Shown piece by piece: positions 28,624 to 38,500 of a DNA stretch of 45,525 nucleotides. Below the pieces are notes generated by a model, which did not search any database, was not told the origin of the DNA, and saw only the letters and a program-made list of their open reading frames with translations. Location of the stretch: assembly GCA_947487175.1 (NCBI GenBank), contig CANKVM010000011.1:1-45525 (forward strand), in the 5' to 3' direction. Source of the DNA: Flavobacteriales bacterium (GTDB lineage: Bacteria; Bacteroidota; Bacteroidia; NS11-12g; UBA955). Position numbers and translations under genes: made by a program. The stretch's first letter is position 1. The number at the start of each line of letters is the position of its first letter.

Positions 28624-29412
28624 TTATTTCCAATGACCTGAAAAAACTTCTTCAGCTGGACCAATTAACCAAATATTCTCAAATCCATTTTCGGTTTTCT
28701 CAAATTCAAGGGCCAATTTCCCGCCTGGGGTGTCCATATGAACGATTTGCTTTTTATCCCCCAAAATAGATCCGTGAAGAATAGCATGAGCCAATACCGC
28801 AGCTGTTACTCCTGTTCCACAACTGAGTGTTTCGTTTTCAACACCACGTTCATAGGTTCGCATTTGTAAATGATTTGGTTCAATCACTTTTGAAATGTTT
28901 ACATTGATTCCCTCTTTGGCATAAGTTTCATTGTAACGAATAGATTGTGCCCATGAAAGTAGGGGGTAATCTTGTATTGAATTATCAGTAAAATGAGCAT
29001 AATGCGGAGAACCGGTGTTGATTTCGATAGTGGTTTCATCAATGATTTTCCATGTTGTTACATCGTTCATTTTTAAACGTACTTGACTCTTTTCAATTAC
29101 TGCAATATGTTCGCCATCTGGTGCCCAAAATTTGAGTTCATTATTATTTCCAACACCCAATTGATGAGCCCATTGGGCAATACAACGTCCTCCGTTACCA
29201 CACATACTGCTTAAATTTCCATCAGAATTGTAGTAAATCATTTCAAAGTCGTAGCCAACTTTGTTCTGTAAAATCATCAACCCATCTGCGCCAATTCCAA
29301 AATTTCGATCACACATCTGTTTTACAGGTAGCGTGGTAGGAATAATTGTTGTTCTGCCGTCTATTAAAACAAAGTCGTTTCCAGTACCTTGGAATTTAAC
29401 AAAATGGACCAT
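28624..29412 (-). CDS. dapF: Diaminopimelate epimerase
   Basis: KFQGTGNDFVLIDG, SMCGNGGRCIAQWA, ETLSCGTGVTAAVLA. Confidence 0.96.
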   Translation of the reverse strand: MVHFVKFQGTGNDFVLIDGRTTIIPTTLPVKQMCDRNFGIGADGLMILQNKVGYDFEMIYYNSDGNLSSMCGNGGRCIAQWAHQLGVGNNNELKFWAPDGEHIAVIEKSQVRLKMNDVTTWKIIDETTIEINTGSPHYAHFTDNSIQDYPLLSWAQSIRYNETYAKEGINVNISKVIEPNHLQMRTYERGVENETLSCGTGVTAAVLAHAILHGSILGDKKQIVHMDTPGGKLALEFEKTENGFENIWLIGPAEEVFSGHWK

Positions 29413-29414
29413 AT

Positions 29415-30500
29415 TTAATTTTGAATGGCTTTGATAATTGCCTTGTCTGTAATAGGTTTTGGACTATCAATTTTAATTGAACTTAGGGGAATTGAATAAA
29501 TAGTTTTAGGCCCGAGTTCAATATAATATTTCCCGTTTAATTGATAAATTAAAGGGTTTTCGCTAGAGAAATTTGATAAAACGATTGTGAAAATCCCTTT
29601 TTTATCAGAAATTTCAATCGATTGCTTAGGTGTTTTGGCATCAACAAACACCACACTAAATTTTGAAACTGTGTTAACGGATTTAGGCTTGGTTTCAAAT
29701 GTAGATATACTGTCATTTTGAACTGCCATAGCTTGTTCATTAATACTGGCTTCTTTTTTAGATTTATAATTGGATGCAATTTTTGCCCTAGTAGTCATGG
29801 GTTGTTTATCCATCATTGATTCATTTGCAGCAAGCGCTTCAGTCAAATGAATTGGAACAAGGACAACATTTTTTACATACTTTGAATCGTCACCAAACGA
29901 CCATTGATAAGTATTGCCATTCGATATATCAGGAGTCATCGACTTCTCACCTTCGGTCGTGTTTTCTTTTGAATTACTCATTGTAGGAGCAGCATCTATG
30001 TCTGATTCCTGCGAATTTGTGACATCATCAGACTGTTTGCTTTCATCCAATACCGCCAAAGTTGAATCTGCATAGATATCAGTACTGTCTTCTACAATAA
30101 TTGGAGCTAAATAAGCTTCTTGGTTATAGTTTTGCTTTCCTTTTGATTCTGAATTTGACTGTTTATTCAGGGCCAATATTTCAGTGGCTTCCTTAATGCT
30201 TCCAGTTTTAATATATTGAATAATAAAGAAATAAGACACCAACACCACGGTAACTGTTGCAACTGCATACAGCCACAAGTTGGTTTGGTTTTCCTCACTT
30301 TCGTCTTGAACCCTACTTCGAATATATTCCTTAAGTTCTTCGTCTCCCTCAGACTTAATTCCCTCAACAATAAATTGTTTAAATAATACCTTGCTTTTCA
30401 ACTCAGCATCATTCTCCATTTCTTGCAGAAATAGTAAGCGTTCATCTTCCGACATTTCATTGTCAATAAACAGGTCAATTCTTGGGTCTTCGGAATTCAT
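29415..30500 (-). CDS. Putative membrane anti-sigma factor-like protein
   Basis: N-terminal acidic helix region (RIDLFIDNEMSEDERLLFLQEMENDAELKSKVLF), single TM (LWLYAVATVTVVLVSYFFIIQYI), directly after ECF sigma gene. Confidence 0.6.
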   Translation of the reverse strand: MNSEDPRIDLFIDNEMSEDERLLFLQEMENDAELKSKVLFKQFIVEGIKSEGDEELKEYIRSRVQDESEENQTNLWLYAVATVTVVLVSYFFIIQYIKTGSIKEATEILALNKQSNSESKGKQNYNQEAYLAPIIVEDSTDIYADSTLAVLDESKQSDDVTNSQESDIDAAPTMSNSKENTTEGEKSMTPDISNGNTYQWSFGDDSKYVKNVVLVPIHLTEALAANESMMDKQPMTTRAKIASNYKSKKEASINEQAMAVQNDSISTFETKPKSVNTVSKFSVVFVDAKTPKQSIEISDKKGIFTIVLSNFSSENPLIYQLNGKYYIELGPKTIYSIPLSSIKIDSPKPITDKAIIKAIQN

Positions 30501-30503
30501 AGT

Positions 30504-31070
30504 TTATCTAAAAAAATCGGTTGAACTAAATTGAGATTTCACTTTGCTTTCAAGATCTTTCATACACTGATGTTTTTTCGATTTTGCAACATCGGCATTG
30601 GCGAAATTATTTGCCTTGGCAATGGTTTGCATATCAAATCCATCAAAATAAAACATCAACAAAACTTGACGACAGGTTTCCCCCATTTGATTTAACATTT
30701 TTCTTACAATGGCATGATCCAAGTTTGAATCTGAATTTTGTACGGTTGAATGCATTTGTGGGTTGATATTTTCTTCGGGGGACATTCGCTTGTTCTTATC
30801 TACTTGCTTAAGCCATAGATTTTTCACAACTGCATAAATATAGGTTGAGGGTTTGGCGTCTAGCGTAAATTCTGGCTTTTTGGCATTTTTCCATAAAACA
30901 ATAAGTGCCTCCTGAAGCAAATCTTCTGCATCTTCCTCTCTTCCTTTTTGATCTTTTATATATTTATTTACCATAGCCTCGTTTTCTTTATACAATTCAA
31001 CCAATACATCTCTGTCACCCTGTCTAAGACGGGCCACAATAATTGCTGATGGATGGGTGTTTATTTGCAT
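30504..31070 (-). CDS. ECF-type RNA polymerase sigma factor
   Basis: Sigma-70 region 2 (DAEDLLQEALIVLWKNAKKPEF..YIYAVVKNLW) and region 4-like C-terminus (MGETCRQVLLMFYFDGFDMQTIAKANNFANADVAKSKKHQCMKDL); ATG 31070 preferred to 31136. Confidence 0.85.
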   Translation of the reverse strand: MQINTHPSAIIVARLRQGDRDVLVELYKENEAMVNKYIKDQKGREEDAEDLLQEALIVLWKNAKKPEFTLDAKPSTYIYAVVKNLWLKQVDKNKRMSPEENINPQMHSTVQNSDSNLDHAIVRKMLNQMGETCRQVLLMFYFDGFDMQTIAKANNFANADVAKSKKHQCMKDLESKVKSQFSSTDFFR

Positions 31071-31188
31071 TTCACGGACTATGTATACTCTTTTATCGAA
31101 AAAGGTAAATGAATTACTATGCAAATTAAAGCACATTCACGATTTTTGCGTTGTTATTACAAACAAAATTTAATTTTTTTTTAAAAAT

Positions 31189-32694
31189 ATGAAACAGTAT
31201 TTTCAAAAGCACAAAGTATTTACTTTTTTCTTGGCCGGATTATTAGGCGGCGCAGTTAGTTTAGGTGGCTTTTATGCAGTAGCTGCATCACGAAGCAATT
31301 TTGATATTGATCAGAAGCAAGGTGCCTCTAGTCAAATGGCGCGGTATGCTAGTTTAAATACAATTCCAGCCTTTGATTTTACAGGGGTTTCTGAAATTGC
31401 AAACCCTGCAGTTGTTCACATCAAAACAACCATTCAATCTACTCCTCAAGATGGTGGCAATCGCGAAATGCCAACCGATCCATTTGAGTTTTTCCAAGGT
31501 CCAAATTTTAGATTCGATCAACCACAAGGTCCCCGTCAAGCGAGTGGTTCGGGCGTAATTATTTCCGACGATGGTTATATCGTTTCGAATAACCACGTTG
31601 TTGAAGGGGCTACCAAAATTGAAATTGTATTGAATGATAAAAGAACTTATTTGGCAGAATTGATAGGTACCGACAAAAATACCGATTTGGCTTTATTGCG
31701 CATTGCAGAAAGTAATTTGCCTTTCTTGAAATTAGGAAATAGCGACGATGTAAAAGTAGGACAGTGGGTAGTGGCAGTTGGTAATCCCTTTAATTTAACA
31801 AGTACCGTTACTTTGGGTATTGTAAGTGCCATGGGTAGAAATATTGATTTGTTACGATCAAAAGGAAACAAATATGCCATTGAAAACTTTATCCAAACAG
31901 ATGCTGCCATTAATCCTGGAAACAGTGGTGGGGCGTTGGTAAGTGTTGCCGGAGAATTAATTGGTATAAATACAGCAATTGCCTCTGAAACTGGTTCTTA
32001 CGCGGGTTATGGTTTTGCCATTCCTGTGAATTTAATGAAAAAAGTAATCAATGATCTTAAGAATTATGGTAAAGTTCAACGTGCATTATTGGGTGTTTCC
32101 ATACAAGAAATCACCCAAAACTTGGTTGACGAAAAAGGATTAGCAGATTTAAAAGGGGTTTATGTTGCCGAAGTTGTAGAAAAAAGTGCAGCCGACAAAG
32201 CAGGTATAGAAAAGGGCGATGTGATATTGAAAATTGATGGTGACGAAGTAAATAGTTCTAGCCGATTGCAAGAAAAAGTAGGAAAATACAAACCTGGCGA
32301 TAATGTAAAAATTACCATTCGCAGAAAAGGATCGGTGAAAGAAATTCAAGCTACCTTGTTGGGTGAAAATGGTACAGCAAAATTAGAAACTGCAGAAAAG
32401 TCTTCTGGCTCAGAATACTTGGGAATGAAGTTGGAAAACACAACCCGTGAAGAAAGAACCAAAATGGATATCAAAGCAGGTGTGAAAGTTTCGAGTATAG
32501 CGTCTGGGGTATTCAAAACCTCAGGAATTCCAGAAGGGTTCGTCATTACTATGATTAACAATGAGCCTGTATATTCAGCTCAAGGTGCAGTTTCGGTTTT
32601 GAAATCGTTAAAGGGCAGCATTGTTGTTGAAGGCAAAACGGCAAGCGGACAAGAAAAAATTATTGCAGTGAAACTTCCAAAATCTGAAAATTAA
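31189..32694 (+). CDS. Do/HtrA-family periplasmic serine protease with PDZ domains
   Basis: VSNNHVVEGA, TDLALLRI, INPGNSGGALV (catalytic Ser), PDZ-like regions. Confidence 0.94.
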   Translation: MKQYFQKHKVFTFFLAGLLGGAVSLGGFYAVAASRSNFDIDQKQGASSQMARYASLNTIPAFDFTGVSEIANPAVVHIKTTIQSTPQDGGNREMPTDPFEFFQGPNFRFDQPQGPRQASGSGVIISDDGYIVSNNHVVEGATKIEIVLNDKRTYLAELIGTDKNTDLALLRIAESNLPFLKLGNSDDVKVGQWVVAVGNPFNLTSTVTLGIVSAMGRNIDLLRSKGNKYAIENFIQTDAAINPGNSGGALVSVAGELIGINTAIASETGSYAGYGFAIPVNLMKKVINDLKNYGKVQRALLGVSIQEITQNLVDEKGLADLKGVYVAEVVEKSAADKAGIEKGDVILKIDGDEVNSSSRLQEKVGKYKPGDNVKITIRRKGSVKEIQATLLGENGTAKLETAEKSSGSEYLGMKLENTTREERTKMDIKAGVKVSSIASGVFKTSGIPEGFVITMINNEPVYSAQGAVSVLKSLKGSIVVEGKTASGQEKIIAVKLPKSEN

Positions 32695-32709
32695 ATCAGT
32701 AGATTGATA

Positions 32710-32743
32710 ACAAAAAAGGCTACCCATGGGTAGCCTTTTTTGT
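32710..32743. terminator. Bidirectional terminator, 34-bp perfect palindrome
   Basis: ACAAAAAAGGCTACCCATGGGTAGCCTTTTTTGT between convergent htrA and dnaB. Confidence 0.9.
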
Positions 32744-34378
32744 TTAATCTTCTTGGATATTGGGGTTAAAATTGTTTGACCAATTTCCATTTCCCTTGTT
32801 TTGAGTAAATGGATCCGGTGTAACCGCAGAATTGTTATAAAAATTATCATCGTTGTTTAACTTCGATGGAATTGTTGCCGTATAGGTGGCTGGTGCGCTA
32901 CCACCGTATTCTGGTTTGCTATTTAGCGCCGATCTTTCAAAAGGTGATAAATCAACAAATTTAGAATATTCACCAATGAATTTTGTAAAGGCAGAACCTA
33001 CCGAACCGTGACGGTTTTTGGCAATGATCACTTCAGTCAATCCTTTGATACCGTGATCTTGTTGCTGATTCTCTTTATTTCCCTCCGAAGTATCTAAGCC
33101 CATATTTGCGTAATACTCATCTCTGTATAGGAACATAACCATATCGGCATCTTGCTCAATAGAACCAGATTCACGCAAATCTGAAAGCTGTGGACGTTTG
33201 TTTGCACGTTTTTCAACTTCACGACTTAACTGCGCCAGGGCAATTACAGGGATGCTTAATTCCTTTGCTAATCCTTTCAAAGAACGAGAAATAAATGCAA
33301 TTTCTTGTTCACGGTTTCCAGCGCCTCCTTTGGTTTCATGTCTTAATAATTGCAAATAATCTACAATTACCAAATCAAGTCCTTGTTGAGAATGCACCCT
33401 TCTGCATTTCGCATTCAAATCAAAAATACTCAATTGAGGGGTGTCATCTATGAAAATCTTAGATGAACCCAATGCCGCCGTTTTGGTATGCAAACGTTGC
33501 CATTCTTCTTCTGTGAGTTCGCTTTTTTTGATTTTATCGCCGGGTACTTCAGATTCTCCGCTGATTAAACGATTTACCAACTGAACATCGGCCATCTCTA
33601 GTGAAAAAATCATGACACTCTTTTTATGGTCAATGGCAGCATTACGCAATAAGCTCAGTGCAAACGCAGTTTTACCCATTGCAGGACGTGCCGCCAAAAT
33701 TACCAAATCCGAAGGCTGCCAACCACCGTTAATTCTATCAATATCAGAAAATCCAGAAGCAACGCCTGTTATGCCATCGTTATCGGCCGACATACGGTTT
33801 TCGATTTCCTTCAAAGAGCTATTAATCAATACGCTAATTTCTTGAAAATTTCTTTTTAAACCGGCATTTTTAATTTCATATAATTTCGCTTCTGATTGGT
33901 CAAGCAATTCGAATGCATCGTTTGAATCGTCATAGGCATCATAAGCCACTTCTCCAGCAACAGATATCAATTCACGTTGAATGAATTTCTGAGTAAGTAT
34001 ACGTGCATGGAACTCAATATTTGCTGCACTGGAAACCCTATTTGTTAATTGGGCCAAATAATATGGACCGCCAATAAATTCCAATCTACCTGCATTTCTA
34101 AGGGCATTCGAAACCGTTAATAAATCGATGGCAGAATCAGCCGATAGATACATGTCGCGGATAACCTTGAAAATTTCTTGATTTGCAGGTTGGTAAAAAT
34201 GTTTCTCAGTTAAAATGTCAATGACTTGGTGTACTTTTTCTCTTTCAAGCATCATTGCTCCCAAAACAGCTTCTTCAAGCTCTTTTGAATTTGGAGGGAC
34301 ACGACCTAGTACATCACCAAAAAGTTCTTTGATAATTTTTGACTTCTTTGCTTTTTTATCTTGGATTTGATTTTCCAT
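32744..34378 (-). CDS. dnaB: Replicative DNA helicase DnaB
   Basis: PPNSKELEEAVLGAMM, LAARPAMGKTAFALSLL, VDYLQLL, SDLRESGSIEQDADMVMFLYRDEYY. Confidence 0.97.
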   Translation of the reverse strand: MENQIQDKKAKKSKIIKELFGDVLGRVPPNSKELEEAVLGAMMLEREKVHQVIDILTEKHFYQPANQEIFKVIRDMYLSADSAIDLLTVSNALRNAGRLEFIGGPYYLAQLTNRVSSAANIEFHARILTQKFIQRELISVAGEVAYDAYDDSNDAFELLDQSEAKLYEIKNAGLKRNFQEISVLINSSLKEIENRMSADNDGITGVASGFSDIDRINGGWQPSDLVILAARPAMGKTAFALSLLRNAAIDHKKSVMIFSLEMADVQLVNRLISGESEVPGDKIKKSELTEEEWQRLHTKTAALGSSKIFIDDTPQLSIFDLNAKCRRVHSQQGLDLVIVDYLQLLRHETKGGAGNREQEIAFISRSLKGLAKELSIPVIALAQLSREVEKRANKRPQLSDLRESGSIEQDADMVMFLYRDEYYANMGLDTSEGNKENQQQDHGIKGLTEVIIAKNRHGSVGSAFTKFIGEYSKFVDLSPFERSALNSKPEYGGSAPATYTATIPSKLNNDDNFYNNSAVTPDPFTQNKGNGNWSNNFNPNIQED

Positions 34379-34622
34379 GGACTTTCAAAGTAACGAAAAA
34401 AAGTGAATCGCTCGGCACAAACATAGATAAAATAATTGTGCACATTTTTGAAAAGAGAGTGCATATTTTTTTTCGGTTTTTTTGTCAATTTTGGCAAACA
34501 GTAGTCAGTTTGTCATAAAATAATTGTAGAATTGAATTTGGTACAATTAATGCAAATTCTAACAAAAGATACACATTGCGCGGATGTTCGTTTAATGGGG
34601 TATCATTTAAAAAATACTATTA

Positions 34623-34630
34623 TATATTTG
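34623..34630 (+). promoter_or_regulatory. -7-like box TATATTTG upstream of clpC
   Basis: Exact TAnnTTTG 11 nt before ATG 34642; no clear -33 element. Confidence 0.35.
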
Positions 34631-34641
34631 ACAATCTTTTT

Positions 34642-37179
34642 ATGGAAGCAAAATTTTCACCTAGGGTTAAAGAAGTAATTCAATACAGTAGAGAAGAGGC
34701 CATTCGTTTGGGCCACGATTATATTGGATGTGAACACTTATTATTAGGAATTATTAGAGAGGGAGAAGGCAAGGCCTATCAAACAATCAAATTATTTGAT
34801 ATAGATTCGCTTCGATTGAAGAAAAGCGTTGAAGATGCAATTCGTGGAACAGCCACAAAAACAACAAATTTAGGAAATATACCACTGACCAAACAAGCCG
34901 AAAAAGCTTTGAAAATCACCTATTTGGAAGCCAAAATTTTCAAAACTGATTTAATTGGTACAGAACATCTATTGTTGTCTATTTTGAGGGATGAAGACAA
35001 TATCGCTTCTAAAGTTTTAGGCCAATATGGTGTTACTTACGATTTGTTTAAATTGACCCTTGAAGAAGGCATTGATCAAACAAAAGCTGAATTGCCAAGC
35101 GAAGACGGTGAAACACCCGAAGATTATTACCGCGAAGAACAAAAGGCTCAACAAACTGCCAAGTCTAAAATAAAATCTAAAACACCTGTTTTAGATAACT
35201 TTGGTAGAGATTTAACAAAAGCCGCTGAAGATGGTAAATTAGATCCAATTGTTGGTCGTGAAAAAGAAATAGAACGTGTCAGTCAAATTCTTTCACGTCG
35301 TAAAAAGAACAATCCTGTTTTAATTGGGGAACCAGGGGTAGGGAAAACTGCCATAGCAGAAGGATTGGCATTGCGTATTATCCAAAGAAAAGTAAGTCGT
35401 GTGCTATTCAATAAGCGTGTGGTGAGTCTTGATTTGGCTAGTATGGTTGCTGGTACAAAATACCGTGGTCAGTTCGAAGAGCGTATGAAAGCGCTTATGA
35501 TGGAACTTGAAAAAGCGGAAGATGTAATTCTTTTCATTGATGAAATTCACACCATCGTTGGTGCGGGTGGTGCATCTGGTTCATTAGATGCAAGCAATAT
35601 GTTTAAACCGGCTTTGGCTCGTGGCGAAATACAATGTATTGGCGCTACAACCTTAGACGAATACAGACAGTACATAGAAAAAGATGGCGCACTAGAACGC
35701 CGTTTTCAAATGGTGGTGATTGAACCAGCTTCTCCTGCTGAAACCGTTGAAATTTTACATAATATTTGCGATAAATACGAAGAGCATCACGGAGTTACTT
35801 ACACCACTGAAGCAATCAAAGCTTGCGTTGATTTGAGTGTTCGTTATATGAGCGATAGGCATTTGCCAGATAAGGCCATTGATATTTTAGATGAAGCTGG
35901 AGCAAGGGTACATATCACAAATATTCATGTGCCAATTGAAATTGTAGATTTAGAAACTAAAATTGAAGAGATTAAAATTGAGAAAAACAGGGTTGTAAAA
36001 AGTCAAAACTTTGAAGAAGCAGCCAGATTAAGAGATACGGAAAAACGTTTGTTGGAAGATTTGGAAATTGCAAAAGCGAAGTGGGAAAGCCAAACCAAAG
36101 AAAACAAATATGCCGTAACCGAAGATGATATTGCTGCTGTTATTTCCATGATTACTGGAATTCCAGTGAAAAGAATGGGAGAAGATGAAAGCAAACGTTT
36201 GTTGCATATGGCCGATACACTTCAAAAACGAGTAATTGGTCAGGAAAAAGCAGTTGCCAAACTTGCAAAAACCATTCAAAGAACCCGTGCCGGATTTAAA
36301 GAACCAAACAGACCAATTGGGTCGTTTATTTTCTTAGGTCCTACCGGTGTTGGTAAAACTGAATTGGCAAAAGCCCTTTCAGAATTTCTATTCGATTCAG
36401 ACGATGCCCTAATTCGTGTTGACATGAGCGAATTCATGGAGAAGTTCGCCGTGAGTCGCTTGGTTGGAGCGCCTCCAGGATACGTTGGATACGAAGAGGG
36501 CGGAATGCTTACTGAAAAAGTACGTCGCAAGCCCTACAGTGTTATTCTTTTTGATGAAGTTGAAAAAGCCCATCCAGATGTGTTCAATTTATTGTTGCAA
36601 GCACTTGATGAGGGACAAATGACAGATTCTGGAGGAAGAAAAATTGATTTCAGGAATACCGTGATCATCATGACATCCAATATTGGGTCTAGACAATTAA
36701 AAGAGTTTGGAACTGGAGTTGGATTTGGTACAAATACCAAAGTTGTAGATAAAGATAAAGATTCAAAACAGGTTATTGAAGCGCAATTGCGTAAGTTTTT
36801 CTCTCCTGAATTTTTGAATAGAATTGATGATGTCATTGTATTCAATTCACTTGATAAAGAAAATATCATCAAGATTTTGGATGTGAGAATGGCAAAAATG
36901 TTGAACCGAATCAAAGATTTGGGTTACCATGTTACCTTGTCTGACGCTGCGAAAGAGTTTCTTGCCGAAAAAGGATTCGATCCAGATTTTGGAGCAAGAC
37001 CATTGCAACGCGCACTTCAGAAATACCTTGAAGAACCATTGGCTGAAAAAGTCTTGGACGGTTCTTTGAAGGAAGGTGATGAATTGAAAGTTGATTACGT
37101 GAAAGATGCTGAAGAATTGGCAATTGGCGTAGCAAAAACTATGAAATTGCCTAAGCCAAAGAAAGAAATTAAAGAATAA
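34642..37179 (+). CDS. clpC: ATP-dependent Clp protease ATP-binding subunit ClpC
   Basis: Clp N domains, two AAA+ modules ([29 protein letters not shown]), UVR-like region; ATG 34642 ([13 protein letters not shown]) preferred to TTG 34576. Confidence 0.95.
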   Translation: MEAKFSPRVKEVIQYSREEAIRLGHDYIGCEHLLLGIIREGEGKAYQTIKLFDIDSLRLKKSVEDAIRGTATKTTNLGNIPLTKQAEKALKITYLEAKIFKTDLIGTEHLLLSILRDEDNIASKVLGQYGVTYDLFKLTLEEGIDQTKAELPSEDGETPEDYYREEQKAQQTAKSKIKSKTPVLDNFGRDLTKAAEDGKLDPIVGREKEIERVSQILSRRKKNNPVLIGEPGVGKTAIAEGLALRIIQRKVSRVLFNKRVVSLDLASMVAGTKYRGQFEERMKALMMELEKAEDVILFIDEIHTIVGAGGASGSLDASNMFKPALARGEIQCIGATTLDEYRQYIEKDGALERRFQMVVIEPASPAETVEILHNICDKYEEHHGVTYTTEAIKACVDLSVRYMSDRHLPDKAIDILDEAGARVHITNIHVPIEIVDLETKIEEIKIEKNRVVKSQNFEEAARLRDTEKRLLEDLEIAKAKWESQTKENKYAVTEDDIAAVISMITGIPVKRMGEDESKRLLHMADTLQKRVIGQEKAVAKLAKTIQRTRAGFKEPNRPIGSFIFLGPTGVGKTELAKALSEFLFDSDDALIRVDMSEFMEKFAVSRLVGAPPGYVGYEEGGMLTEKVRRKPYSVILFDEVEKAHPDVFNLLLQALDEGQMTDSGGRKIDFRNTVIIMTSNIGSRQLKEFGTGVGFGTNTKVVDKDKDSKQVIEAQLRKFFSPEFLNRIDDVIVFNSLDKENIIKILDVRMAKMLNRIKDLGYHVTLSDAAKEFLAEKGFDPDFGARPLQRALQKYLEEPLAEKVLDGSLKEGDELKVDYVKDAEELAIGVAKTMKLPKPKKEIKE

Positions 37180-37669
37180 TACGTCGGATTCCGACAAATC
37201 TCTTGCGATAATAGGGGGCACTAAGTTGATCAAAACGAATGCCTCCTCTGTTCGCAGAATGAATAAAGTAGATATTCTCTTTACTCACTTCTGTAACAAT
37301 TCCAACGTGTCCAATCCGTGAACCGTTTCTAGATCCCTTAAAACAAATTACATCGCCGGGCCTGCAATCATCTGTTTTTACAGCCAATCCATAGTGGTTG
37401 TATTCATGTGAACTAGCTGGGGTTGTAATTCCCAATACATAGGTATAGCAATGCCTAACAAACCCACTGCAATCAAATCCACCTGGAGTTTTCCCACCAC
37501 TTCTATACGGAGTTTCTAAATGTACATATGCTTCTTTTAAAAGTGCATTCACCTCAACAACAGATTCGGCACTAGGGCCTGCCATAGGTGTAAGCGTATC
37601 TTGGGCGTGGATGTTTTTACAAAGCAATAAAAATAAGATGGCAATAAATTTTATTTTCACTTGAACCAT
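37169..37669 (-). CDS. NlpC/P60 family cell-wall peptidase
   Basis: FDCSGFVRHCY, RIGHVGIVTEV; signal peptide. Confidence 0.92.
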   Translation of the reverse strand: MVQVKIKFIAILFLLLCKNIHAQDTLTPMAGPSAESVVEVNALLKEAYVHLETPYRSGGKTPGGFDCSGFVRHCYTYVLGITTPASSHEYNHYGLAVKTDDCRPGDVICFKGSRNGSRIGHVGIVTEVSKENIYFIHSANRGGIRFDQLSAPYYRKRFVGIRRIIL

Positions 37670-38445
37670 TTTTGAAATGCTTTGTACCGTTCAGTGTAAG
37701 TTTTCCCCGTTTTTCCACCCAATTCTTGCCATCTTTTTTTCATATTGGCAATTCGGTTATTGGGATTAGGATGCGTGCTTAAAAATTCAGGAATACTATT
37801 GGTTTTTCCTTGCTTTTCAATTTTTTCAAAAAAACCTGCAGCACCAACTGCATTGTAACTTGTTTTATAAAGCCATTCAACGCTGCACATATCAGCTTCT
37901 GTTTCATCATCACGGCCGTATTTTAATTGTGTCAATCCTTTTCCAATATTTGCGAGTTGATGGGCACTATCGCCAAACGCAATTTTCAATATGAGATCAA
38001 TTCCAAATTCCCTTGTCATGGCATCTGTTGAATGTCTTTTTTCAGCATGGGCTATTTCATGTCCCATAACTCCGGCCAATTGATCTTCGCTTTCTAAATA
38101 CTTTATTAAACCTGTATATACATAAATGTAACCTCCCGGAGTACAAAACGCATTTTGTGTAGTATCATCCTTGATGATTCTCAAACGCCAAGTAAAGTCA
38201 TTGGCGTGAATTAAGCTTTGGGTATTTAAAATGCTGTCGCGAATTCCATATAAGTATTTATATACTTCAATATTTTTGGCAGAATCTAATATGATTTTAC
38301 TATTCTCTTGGTCGAAGTTTTGTGAAACTTGATAACCTAAATTTACATCTTGAGAAATCGGAAAGATATTTGCGTGTTTTATCCATTTTCCGCATCCCCC
38401 CAAACAAAATACCAAAATAACCGTGATTGTAAACCTAAATTTCAT
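37657..38445 (-). CDS. M48 family metalloprotease lipoprotein (BepA/LoiP-like)
   Basis: Lipobox LGGC near N-terminus; VMGHEIAHAEKRHS; downstream DDETEADMCSVEWL. Confidence 0.88.
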   Translation of the reverse strand: MKFRFTITVILVFCLGGCGKWIKHANIFPISQDVNLGYQVSQNFDQENSKIILDSAKNIEVYKYLYGIRDSILNTQSLIHANDFTWRLRIIKDDTTQNAFCTPGGYIYVYTGLIKYLESEDQLAGVMGHEIAHAEKRHSTDAMTREFGIDLILKIAFGDSAHQLANIGKGLTQLKYGRDDETEADMCSVEWLYKTSYNAVGAAGFFEKIEKQGKTNSIPEFLSTHPNPNNRIANMKKRWQELGGKTGKTYTERYKAFQKWFK

Positions 38446-38500
38446 TGCCCATTACAAGCAAAAACTGTTCCAATTACAGTGTTTTTATGGGTTTTAATAA

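Noticed and set aside
36003-37233. Multiple minus-strand ORFs antisense to clpC
   Set aside because: Overlap a clear clpC reading frame; no independent coding evidence.
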